NCBI GenBank assembly: GCA_951217055.1
Contig: OX578281.1
Coordinates: 8,834,447-8,898,446, forward strand
Length of the DNA stretch: 64,000 nt
Source of the DNA: Gerris lacustris
Taxonomy: Eukaryota > Arthropoda > Insecta > Hemiptera > Gerridae
Direction of reading: 5' to 3'
The notes beneath the pieces are model-generated. The model had not been told where the DNA came from. It did no database searches and saw only the letters and a list, made by a program, of their open reading frames with translations. A program made the position numbers and the translations under genes. Positions within the stretch are counted from its first letter, which is position 1; the number at the start of each line of letters is the position of its first letter. Positions 36,601 through 49,257 of the stretch are shown in pieces.

Positions 36601-39600
36601 AAAATATTAGGTAGCACTCCCAAATTTGGAGCTAAAATTCATTTCTCGATTTCGCCTCGGGGTATGATTTTTCTGAACATGTATGCCAAATTTCGTCAAA
36701 ATCGGCCAAGTAGTTTAGGCTCCAGGCGTCTGCACAGACGACAGACGACGGACAGACATTTTTTAAAAACCACTTTTTTGGACTCAGGGGACCTCAAAAC
36801 GTGTAAATCCATCAAAATCTCAAAATTGAATTTTCGCGCCATCACAATACTTTCTCTTTATATGAGAAAGTAAAAAAAGTGGTGGAGAGCGTTAATGGGT
36901 GGGATCATTTTGGTGGACAATGTGATTTTCATGATCCTGAGTACAAAATTAGTTAGTAGACCAATAATAAAGTTGATGGTAGTTCATCACTTAATAGGTT
37001 AGTTAGTCGAATATTACACTAAATCTAAGAGGGGATTTTTGGTCACTAACTAATTTCGTACACAGGATCATGAAAATCACATTGTCCATCAAAAAGGGCG
37101 ACAGACGTGGCCGCTCTACACCGGTTTGTTATTTTCAAAGGCCTATTGCCAAGCTATGTCCCGCAGACGAACTTAGCCGACCACATATTCAATAAATAAA
37201 TAAATTCAAGCTTGATGTTGACCAGACACTTTTTTGCACGCTATCTCCTGGACTATGAGATTGATACAAGATAATGAATACATGGTTTGTGTTTTATCGA
37301 TTTTAGTCAATTTCTATACTCTTTTATAATGTCTAGGATTGTCACTTTTAATTAGCACTTGGTATCTACAAAGTTTAGAGTGGATTGTTTCAAAATATGT
37401 GCCTAAAGAAAGGTTTATTGAATGTAATAATCTTAAAGATCTCCTTCATTAATTATTTGCTGGTTATTGCCAGTATAAGGAGTATTAATCAATAATTATT
37501 ATACTTATAGTTTATTTCACAAATCATGAATAAGATCACTTCTCCAGTAAGATATAAATATAAATTTAGAAAAACAAGTAAAAGGAAAACAAAGTAAAGA
37601 CACTAACACGTGACACTAACTATGACAACAAAAGAATACAAAAATAGAAATAAACTTACTGTTTTGGGGGAACAAGTTGGCCATGATGTTGGGTAGATTT
37701 AAAAAAGTGAAGGCACCCCATTTGGAAGCTTCGCTACCAAAAGCATTGTAAAGGTTCATAAGAGCCGCTCTCATGACTTCACAGGCTAACCTGCTACCAC
37801 TGTAACCCTAAAACACAAAAATAACAACAATTCAATAAGTAATAATAAAATGACTGAGGTAACACTAATTTCTCAAATACAGTGCACGCTGGATAATGTG
37901 ATCACTTTGGGACCCAGGCAAAGTGATTACATTAACCCACTGATAATAATGAACTCAAAAGGTGCCACCGCAAGTGATACTCAAATATATTTATTTGTTA
38001 TTATTATAAATATTTGTTGTTAACTCAATTTTCCTTATTAGCCAGTGATCAACCATTTATAGACAGAGGAATATCAGCCTCTTCACAATACATTAATGTT
38101 GTCATAAGAAAAATAAGTAGAATTTTTCTGTAATTTGAACTCAGATGTGGATATCGACTGTGAATTAAAAAGACACTGAGGAGCCGTCAAAAATAAAAAT
38201 CAGACTATTTTTTGAAAAATGTATTACCTTAAAATCTTGTGCTATAGCATGCACAATTTTACACCTCTTGTTTCCAACGAAAAATAGGAGTGTAGTTTTT
38301 AAAAACTACATCAGACAAACCCCTTACATCTATACCCGCTACAAGCACATGTAAGAGCAGTGAAGAACAACGATCACAGATCAGCGATAGCTCAGCATTC
38401 TGATGAAACCAGCCATCTCATAAAGTTTGAGGACATAAGAGTACACGCTTCTGTCAAACAGGTGTCACAGCAGAGTGGTAAGGGAGGCTATTCAGAAACA
38501 ACCAGAGAACTTTAACAGAGAGGATGGATTCTCTCTTTCCTGGACCTGGAAACTTCTGGTTAGCACCTGTGCCAAGCAGAAAGCAAGAAGTGGCACAGCA
38601 GTCACTTCCTGGCTTCAAACATTACCCATTCCACATAGGAAAACCGACAAAGGCTCGATTGTGCCATCCAGACAAAGGATAAACCAGACTCAAGGAACCC
38701 CCGGGGAATCTAGGTATAATCTACTTTCCAGAAAGCAACTATAAATACGCCGTCCTTTACTCAAGTCATCAGTATGTCTTTTTGTTGCTTTAAGGAAACA
38801 TCACGATGTACCACACCCCTGAAGACTAGAGGAAGCGAAACGTCCAACTTCAACCCCTTCGTGACACGGATTTCATCGGAAAACCAAGCTGTTAACCCAA
38901 ATAGTTGTCTTATTCTTTATTTAATTTTCACCTTTTTAGGGTCCGTAGGTAAAACTAAGGACCCTTATATTTTCCTGCGAGTGTCTGTCAGTCTGTCGCC
39001 TGCTCTCAAGGCTACACCTTTCATCCGATAACTTTGCAATTTGGAATATATGTGTATAGTACCTACCCACACATTTTAAAAATATAGCGACTTAAAAAAA
39101 ATATTTTTCAAAAAAATTAGGGTAAAAAAACTTAAGGGTTAAAAAAAATACCTTTTTTTTGGACACCGTGTAGGGTATCATATGAAAGGGTACATTGAGC
39201 TGATTACAAAAATATATAATTTTTGGTTATAAGCTTTGATAGGACGGCGTAGGCGAGTTTGAAGTGGATGTGAAAAGTGTCCCCCCCTTCTATCTCGCTT
39301 ATGTAAAGTGCAATAAACTGAAAAAATCCCTGAACTTTTTTTTATATTCACCTTCTTCGACCAAAGTAAGGATACCACTTTTTGGGAAATTTCTTTTTTT
39401 CTTTTTTTATTGACAAAATACGTTTTATTTATAACTAAGCTCTTTTTGATGTATTTATATGTTTATAGACCGGTTCACTGACAAAATATATTTTATCAGA
39501 AGTTTGTTTGTTTTTTGAGAATATCTGACCTATAGGATAGCACAAAGTAGGCTTTTTAGCATTTTAAATTGCTACATCAATAGGTACTACTTAAACAATA

Positions 39601-42600
39601 CTGTTTTGCCTACGGACCCTCGCTATGTGCTGACCAGCATACACTTGACCTGTTTAATTTATTTTCCTCCCTGACAAGGTGGCCCTTTGAATGAGCACCA
39701 GCCATAAGTCTGGAATTGAAAGGTGCCAACTCTTTGGCCCTCTGTCTGGCTTAACAATGATCACTAGTAATAGGGGCTAGGAAAAAGGGCCTCAATAAGC
39801 CCTAATTGCTAAGTTCCAACCAATGCAATGGTTCGTCCTACACTTCTAATACTATTTCTAGAACCTACTACTACTAAAAATAATTACCTTGAGTTTGTTG
39901 ATGAGCCTGATCTGGTTGGCTAGAGTGTTGGTATCAATACATGGGTTGAGCATGACACTCACAGCAAGTATCGGCTGAAGAATGTAAGTCAGAGGTTCCA
40001 CTTCACTTCTCGGTTCACAGCTACCCAATCGACACAGCTTCCTAACAACCCGAAAAAAACAATAAAAAATCATACAAACAAAAGTTAGGCAAAGTTTATA
40101 GATGTGTACACTTAAAATCATTATCATCCAAAATATCATTCAGTTTCATCAATTTAATGATCTCTTACATTTTTTTTTTAAACAAAAATTGGGATTAAAA
40201 TGTTAATAATTTAATGATTTTAATTCAATTAATAAAATCTTAACTCACACTAAAGAATCGTGTATGGGTACTGGTGTTGATAAGGATGGTTCCTGCTGGT
40301 GTAGTGCTATGGCTTCATGGCATTTTTTAACCACCTCTTCATACAGATCTAAACAAAATACAAAATATATTTTTACTAACATTACATATTCATAAAAATG
40401 AATCAATAAAATAATTAATTATTCATAACTAGATTACAAAATAGTTCACAAAAATCAGAAGGATAAATAGATTTTATCCAAGCGATGAAGTCTGCAAAAA
40501 GTATATACATAAAAAATTGGTCCGAGAAAACTCAGACAAACTTTCTCATATACAAATTCATAGTTACTTAGTCCAGTGAATTAATATTTAACACTAATAA
40601 ATTTATTAGTTTTCGTGGGTATATTTAATTATTATTGAACATTTTAGCAAGATGTATCATAAAATAATTTCTCCTCCAAGAACTAGGTTTTCCTGGGAAA
40701 ACGGCTTATATCGTTAGATTTGTATTTTAATGGATTAAATTTTAGAACTTTTTAATCAAAGTTGTCAGAACCGTTTTCGAGATTTTTATTTTTTTTTTAT
40801 TTTTTTTTTTTTAGAGTTTTTCGAAGGTAGCACCTTCAAATTTGTAGCTAAAATTAATTTCTCTATTTCACCTAGGGTTAAAAATTTTATAAACATGTAT
40901 GCCAAATTTCGTCAAAATCGGTCCAGTAGTTTAAGTTCCAGGCGTCTGTACACACAGACATTTTTTAAATAAAAGCTTGTAAAATAAATTGATTATAAAA
41001 AAGAAATATTTTAAAAAACAAGCTTCTATTTGTATTCTTCTCCGCAAACCCTTTCATTTGATACCCATATCATGTGCACACTTGAAAAATAACTAGTTCG
41101 CCATCTTGGAATGCCTGCCATATTGCATTTAGAATGACTTCACTTAGCTAATCATGCATTGTCATCCAAACTAAACGAGTATGCAAAATTTTAATTCAAT
41201 CGGTTGAGGTTAACTACATTAAAATTCAGTTACAAGATTTGACCCGAACATACATACATACAAACATGCATACATACAAACATGCATACATACAAACATT
41301 GCAAGTTAAATAAAAGCTTGTAAAAATAACTTTATTGGACTAAGGGGACATCAAAACCTCATAATTTAATTTTCACGCCTTTAGTTTTTTTTTCAGTTTT
41401 TCTTCACATCTAGAGAGATTTCATATCTACCCTAGGGCTTCTTTATGCTCTGATATAAAGTATTTTTTTCTGTTTGTATAAATATAAATTTCAGAGATAA
41501 AAAAATCAACTATAAAAATACACCTGAAATAAATAAAAATACGTGTGGTGTCGCGGGACACCCGGTAGGAACGAAGTTCCTTACATTTTTCATTAAATAT
41601 AAATTATAAAATCAAACTGCTAAGTACGTATACATTGCTAACTACTTATACATGGCGGAGTTAGAAAAGAGACAAAATTAAAAATAACGAACTGTTTGTA
41701 CCCAGCAGAGTTAAGGCAACATTAAAAGAAAATCATTATTTGTATAATTAAAGCAAGCGTCTTACTATTATATATTGAATTTAAGAAAAAAGTTGATCAT
41801 GATGAGTTTATAGTGAAAGAGTATGTTTGTCAAAGGAGTTTGGATTGAAATAGGACTGTTTTCTACCTACCTGGCCAATTAATTTAAAATATTATAAAAT
41901 ATATCTCTTCCCTACTCTACAGCTTCTGCTTGTATCAGGGTGAAATTTTGCATGATTATATTTTATTTATTTACAAAACCAAGTGACATTTTTGACATAT
42001 ATAACAAAAATAATCAAAACCAGTCAAGTAACAGGCTTCCTTAATAACACTTTTTCCCGTCTTTTGAAGCTTACGTTTACGCGAGCGTTGCGCGTGAACG
42101 CTTGGGCGGATAACGTTTTCCGACGAACTCAGCCTAGGCATTGGTAAAATGAACATGTGTACCAAATTTCATCTAACTCGGTGATCTTTTACTCAAGTTA
42201 TCGTCATCTGTAGATTTCGTGACGGATTTTGCGTGACGGTGACTTTGTGACGGTTATTTTGTGACGGTTAATTTGTGACGGTGACTTTGGTCGTTTTGTT
42301 CGGATTCACTCCCGGGCTCCAGGACGTGCCATAAGGAACTTCGTTCCAAAAATATAAATTTCTTACCAAATAATAAACTTATTAGGCCTTAAATAATGAC
42401 TTTAGTGTTAAATGCAACACTAACTAACAATAATTTACCACTTCAAAGTCAAAAGTGATATAGGACATGTTGACTCACATTTGAGGTAGTCAATGAAATC
42501 TTTTATGTGGCAAGTATCAATAACTCGTAAAACTAAGGTGACAACCTGATTCAATGGCCAATAGCAAATTCAACAGTACCAAACATTTCATTAGTGATCA

Positions 42601-45600
42601 TTTTAGGTATCGTGTTAGATGCAAAATTACCGCATCTAACGTGATGAAATAACATTGAATAACAGCTTACCTGGGTCATCATATTTGGCAAGGGTAAGCA
42701 TCGCTGTAAGGAAACTGCAAGATAGCATATGCTGAAGTATGACAGGTGGTTTGGATAGCATAAGGCTGGATGGATCTGTAGCTGCAGCATGTTGGTAGCA
42801 CTGTAGCAACCAGTGAGCTAAACTTAGAATGGAGCTAGCCAGGATTCCTTCCTCTGGTTTACCTCTGCATGTTATACCACTCTGAAACAAAAACGACAAG
42901 AAAAAAATCTATAAAGAAAAATCGTAGATAAAAATACAGCTGTAGCTTGGAACTGAACCGTAGATCCATTGCTTGAGACAGTACCAATAATACTTTATTC
43001 TTATTCAGGTCTGTAGGGTATAAATAACTTTATTTTAATCTGTTTTTGGATATATTTCACCTCCTTTCATATTTATTAATGTTCTCTTTTGTTTAAAAGT
43101 CATGACGTGTTATATAAAGATGTAAGTTAATGTAGATATAAGAAATAAAATATAAAATAATTTTTTAGGCCTGAAAATGCCTCAAAGGAGGTGAAATACG
43201 AGGTGCTAACCATAAGTTCCCGAACTCATTTTAAAAAAACAACAAAAAAAAACTGTATATATCAAAACTTCAAACCAACAAAATATCTCCTTTAAAATAA
43301 TCCCCACCTACAGTTATACACTAGTCCCATATTTTTTTCCACTGTTCGAAACACTTTTTGTAGTCATTTTTTTCAATAGCGCTTAGGACCTCTTGCGATA
43401 TAGTTTGAATCTCAAACCTATCCTCCTCAACTGTCCCAAATCTCTAACCTTTCAGCTTGGGTTTCATTTTTGGGAAGATGAAAAAGTCGCAAGGAGCGAG
43501 CTCTGGTGAGTAAGGGAGATGGGGAAGAACATTTGTTTGCGTGGATGTCAAAAATTCACAGACATCCAGAGATGTGTGGCCCGGTGCATTGTCGTGGAGG
43601 AAATGCCAATTTTTGCTTGCCCAAAGTTCAGGGCGTTTTCGCCTCACATTTTCCCTTTAACTGGGAGCTAGCGTAGCCGTGTGAGTTAAACCACGTCTGC
43701 TCGGCCATCACTGAATCTTGAGTGGAACGAGACGGGGTTCGATTCCTCACCGTGACACTCTGATTTATATGGCTCACTATTGATCACATCATACTCGCTT
43801 TGGCGGTACTATGTACAGAGGTATGATGTGTGAAGTGGCTGGAACTCTCTACCGCGGGGCGTAAAAAGGGCCTAAGTGATGGCCTAATTGCAAGGTTCGA
43901 ACAAGTAGTTCGACCTACCCGTCCTAGTAGAAAGTACTAGACTACTACTACTACTACTTTCCCTTTAACTCCTCAAAACGTCAACGTAGAAGTTACCCGT
44001 TATTGGTGGTGTTACCCTTGGTACAAATTCACGATGCACAACCCCCTTACAGTTGAAAAAAACAACATGGACGTCAATGATTCCAGTTGAAGGATGTCCA
44101 GAGCGCTCATCGTCTTCCACACTCGTCCTTCCATTCTTGAACCTCTTAAACCATTCAAAGGCTCGGGTTTTTCCCATGACTTCATAAAAACAACCAAAAA
44201 ACGGCCAACCATCACCAAATGCTTCACGAAGCATTTGGTGATTATTGGTTGCCGTTTTGAACAAAGTTTGCGTTGCTCTTTCAAATCGCTCATCACAATA
44301 TCGCAGAACACAACAAACAGTATCACAGATATCACCACACTGATAAGACAAAAGAACGCAAAATGATAGTGATAACGGAAGGAAGGGTTTTGGAGATGTA
44401 CTAGTGCTGAGATCTGGCGGCAAAGCAATGTACTACAGTAGTTAGAAGAGTTACATACAGAGTTCGGGAAATTTTTGGGTAGCACCTTGTATAGCCAAAA
44501 ACGGATTGAATTAAAATAATTAATAGCCTACACACCTGAATAATAATAAGCATAGTATAAAAATAAAGGGTAATAATACAAGGAATATGTGTAACAGAAA
44601 TTATTCTTGGGTACCTCAATGGTTCAAAAGAAGACGCAATCTAACAATTTCTCTTCCTTCTTCGTTGAATGTTTTTAAGCTTCCCCAGGCATATTCCAAA
44701 ATTCATTTTGATTTTCTTAATTTAATCATTCATTTATATAAATTGTAAACTATTTTAGATAAATGATTTTTATTTCAAAATTTTTCAGGACACTAGATAT
44801 AGCTAATAATTAGGATAACACATCTATACGAACAGATAATAATTATTTCTTTGGAGTGGCTCAGAGGGTAGAACTTTTTCCTAGAAAGCAAAGAGGTGCA
44901 TTCTTATCTTAATTTTCTTTCTTCTTCCACAATAATATTTAATAACTATTTGATTTCCCAGGTACCATTTTGTTGATTTGCCATTCATTTTAATTATACA
45001 GGGTGGTCCAATAGTCCCCCCCCCTCTTAACTTTTGAATGGTTTGAGATAAATTAATGAAACTTGGGGGATCTCTACCATGCAAAGGGAAGTTTGTTTTC
45101 ATGCAATCACCCACTAGGGGCATCCACCCACTTTGCCCCTAGGCCACCTAACTTCAAAATTTTGTCCGAGAATGTATATTTTTGATAGCAGATTTATATT
45201 CTACGGCAAAAAATAAAAATATTTTACTTCAAACTTTTTTTTCTACCTCTAATATTTTGTCCCCTATAGGGGGGCAAAGGTATAAAAAACGTAGATTTCA
45301 GCGCCTGGGGGCAAAATGGAGGTTGCCCCTAGTACGCGAGTGGATGATTAAACACTTCCCTTTACATGGTACAGATTCCCTAAGTTCCATGACTTTATTT
45401 CAAACCGTTTAGATTTTATAACGATCTAAGTGTTATTTTTTACTATTTCGGAAGGGTTGATTTGCTATCTTTGTCCCCCCTGTAGGGGGCAAAATATTGG
45501 AGATGGAAAAAATAGTTTCAAGTAAAAGTTTATTATTTTTCACCGTAGAACTTAGTTAACTCAAGAGGTTTAATTAAGTTAACTCAAGAGGTTTAATTAA

Positions 45601-48600
45601 GTTAACTCAAGAGGTTTAATTAAGTTAACTCAAGAGGTTTAATTAAGTTAACTCAAGAGGTTTAATTAAGTTAACTCAAGAGGTTTAATTAAGTTAACTC
45701 AAGAGGTTTAATTAAGAGTTAACTCAGTATTTTCCCACGACTGATTTACATTACTCTCGACTAGATTAAAAATGTAGTTTTTACTTCATTGTCATAACTA
45801 AAAGGAAGGAAAATACTAACTTCCTTAGAAATGTAGTTAAAGAAAATACTACATTTTTAGTTGAAACCTATTATCACACTAGTGATTTGTTATCTATTAA
45901 AACTAGAGATAACTGATTACAGCTGTTAAACATTCTAGATTTATGCATTTATTTACATTGTGATTAACAATTTTATTTTTGGAAAGGAAAAGAAAGTATT
46001 TAAATCAAGTATTTGCAATGATAAATCTTTTCAGATCTTGGAAAGACTAGCTATAGTACTTGGGAATTATTAATAATTAACTCTTAAAATATTGTTTGTT
46101 TAGAGGTGGTTAGAGGGGCAACACAAGGGGCAAAGTGGCCACAACAATATGTTCGTAATATGTAGTTATTTAACTTCATCCACAGTAAATATCTATAAAA
46201 ATAATAAATTAGCATACTTTAGGTGTGTAGGAAAAAAACAACAAAAAACAAATAGCAGCTATAGGGCAAAGTTGCCATGCCTGGCCACTTTGCCCCGTTT
46301 GACGCCATGATACATAAGTTGTCATAACTCAATAGCCAGATGAAACTATGTGACCTTTTAAACATGTACTACGTTCACACATCGTTTTGGAAACGATTTT
46401 GAAAACGATCCGCTAGTTCAAAACGCTGTACGAACAGAGATCGACGGATCGTATCGGTTTAGATCCGATCCACCAAAAATACGTGATCAGAAGGGGGGAT
46501 CGAATTCAAAACGCTCGTGTGAACAGGTCGTGGAGGGGATCGAAGTTTCAGGTTATTTTACTCTTTTCCACTTTTTAAGTTCTTTGTTTTCGTGAGCTTC
46601 CGTTTCTTTTTTTTTAACTGCAAAAACGTTTTTAAACAAAAGTTAAAACTATAAAGAACCTGTAAAAACTTTTAATAACTTGTAAATAAAATGTAAAAAT
46701 TCGCGGATATATTGGGTAACAAGAAAGAAGGTTTTACTCGTGACGTCACCGTTACGAGATTTCGAAAACAAATATTTCGATCACCTGTATTTTTTGTTGT
46801 AAGAACGCGTATCGTTTTGAAAACGAATTGGATCCGAAACGCTTTCAAAACGATGTGTGAACGTAGTAATGGTTTTGTAGACAAGTTATCACTACATTTA
46901 AACACTTTTTTTTGAAATCATAAAGTTTATTACTATAATAATAATAAATAATATAAATAAACACTTAGCATACATCAGAGAGGTGTGAAAGTAGAAAACG
47001 GATAATAACTTCACAAAAAACACATGGTTAAAAGTTTAAACGATGTTTGAAGACTGATATAGTTGTCTATGAAAGGTTGCTGTAATCTCCGATTAACAGC
47101 AGCACTTTACAACCATAAAACTGAGGATGGCCACTTTACCCCCCCTGGCCACTTTGCCCCGCCTTCCCCTACCTTAGAATTTTTGATTAAAACTTTAATT
47201 TAACATAAATTGAATAAGAAAAAAAAAATAAAATAGCATGATAACAGTAACAAACCTGGATGCTTTCGATGAATTCCAACAAACAGTTGACACAGTGAGG
47301 CTTGTGAAATCCATCGAACTTTGCAATGCGCTGGAGAACCGCTGCATAAGATACTAGCTGTTAACAAAACACCAATTGTTAGTTTTAACAATTTAAACAA
47401 AGAATTACAAACAAAAGATAGGAACTTAAGTAGTTTAAAAAAAATCTAAAATTAAGGCTAACAAGAAAGTGTTTTTTCTTTTAATAAACAAATATTTTAA
47501 AATATCAATAAATAGTCTAGAAGATAGTGGGCAAAAACGTGCCTGACTAACATCAAGCTAGAATTTTTTTATATAAGTTAATCTTTTGGTGCCTTTTAAG
47601 AATATGTGGTCGGCTAAGGTTGTCTGCGGGACATAGCTTGGCAATAGGTATTTGAAAAAAAAGCCGGTGGAGAGTGGCCATGTCCCGCCAATTATGATCG
47701 ACAATCTGATTTTCAGATGCTCAATACAAAATTAGTTAGAAGACCGAAAATCAAGTAGATGTTAATTTTTCACAAGATGGTGGTCACTTTGGTTTGTAGT
47801 AATATTTGACTAACTAACCTATCAAGTGACGAACTAACATCAACTTGATTTTTGATCTACTAACTAATTTTGTACTCAGGATAAAGAAAATCACATTGTC
47901 CACCATAATGGGCAGGACATGGCCACTCTCCACCGTTATTATTATTTTTTTTTTATTTTTTCATTTTTTAAAATTTTTTTCCTACCAGCGGCAGCAAAAT
48001 TACGCATTATTGAACTGTTTTTAGGCATGAAAGTTTTAATTTCTCTGAGGTTTCAAGAAAACTTTACAATACGCAGCAAAATACATTTTATAGTATTTTG
48101 CTGAGGATTTTTCCAGGCTAAGCCACGCCCACATTCCCCGCTACAACAACAACCTTTTCTTTTATATTATCTTTAACCTAAATTATTTGAACAATTTACC
48201 TTAAAAATATTACGAATTTATAACAAAAGGTCTATAAATACTTATTATAGATTATATTTATAAAATAGAATGGAGTAAAAAGATAAAAAAGAAATTAAAA
48301 TATTACAAAAAGTAGTAGGTCTTAAAATAATCATAAATAATTAAATTAGAGGCAACACTGCAGCTCGTCTATTGTCATCATTTTGTTTTGTTTGTACGGT
48401 ATTTCTGTCAATTAATTTTTTTATAATTGTAACATTTGATATTGTTGCTTGTTTTTTTTTTTTTTTTTTTAATTTGAATAGTTCAATAATAGTATTTGAT
48501 AAGTAAGTAAGTCTTATAAAATGAATATTATTTATAGGAAAAATTTTTCTGCCTCCAGTAGGAAAAATATTGTATGCAACAAGGCAGCAAAGGAAACATT

Positions 48601-48746
48601 TCTGCCTCATATTGATATATTGCCTGCCTCGGCTTCGCCTCGGCAGTTAATTTCCATAGCCTGTCCTCGCCTCCGGCTCGGAGGCTAACTTAATCATTCG
48701 TCAGAAAAATTCCATTTTGCTGCCTAGTTACATAAATAACTATTTT

Positions 48747-48778
<32 letters not shown>

Positions 48779-49221
48779 CCTCTTGCCAAGCTATGTTCCG
48801 CAGATAAACTTAGGCGACTACATATTCTTAAATGGCACCAAAATATTAACTTATATGCAAAAGTTAAGCTTGATGTTAGTCAGACACTTTTTTGCAAGCT
48901 ATCTACTGCACTAAAAGCATAATGAATTATTGATACAACTAAAATATACCCAAGATTACTTCAAAACAGCTACCTTAAAATATTGCCAACATATAGATAT
49001 ATATGTTAATTCTCCTCCCCCTTGACACATCTTAAACTTCTATAAGGAAAGAGGTCTTTAATTGTATTTGCTTTTTCACATTCCCAATACTCATTGAACA
49101 CTGTCAAATTGTTGCTATGAATACATGATTTCTTTATGTGTTTATTCTTATTTTACACTGAATTCCTCCCAAAATCTGCTAAAAAAAAATCTTTAGCAGA
49201 TTTAATTATTGCCTAAGAAGC

Positions 49222-49257
<36 letters not shown>

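Larger units (their letters stand above)
43003..44600. repeat. Foldback repeat hosting the mariner
   Basis: The left part has CAGGTCTGTAGGGTATAAAT, CTGTTTTTGGATATATTTCA and CCTCC. The right part, after the mariner, has TAGCCAAAAACGGATTGAAT and CTACACACCTGAATAAT, the inverted equivalent. The unoccupied form is visible at about 6155-6235. Confidence 0.55.

Noticed and set aside
44012..44485. Second minus-strand frame overlapping the mariner transposase N-terminus.
   Set aside because: It is the frameshifted shadow of the transposase; recognisable motifs are split between the frames.
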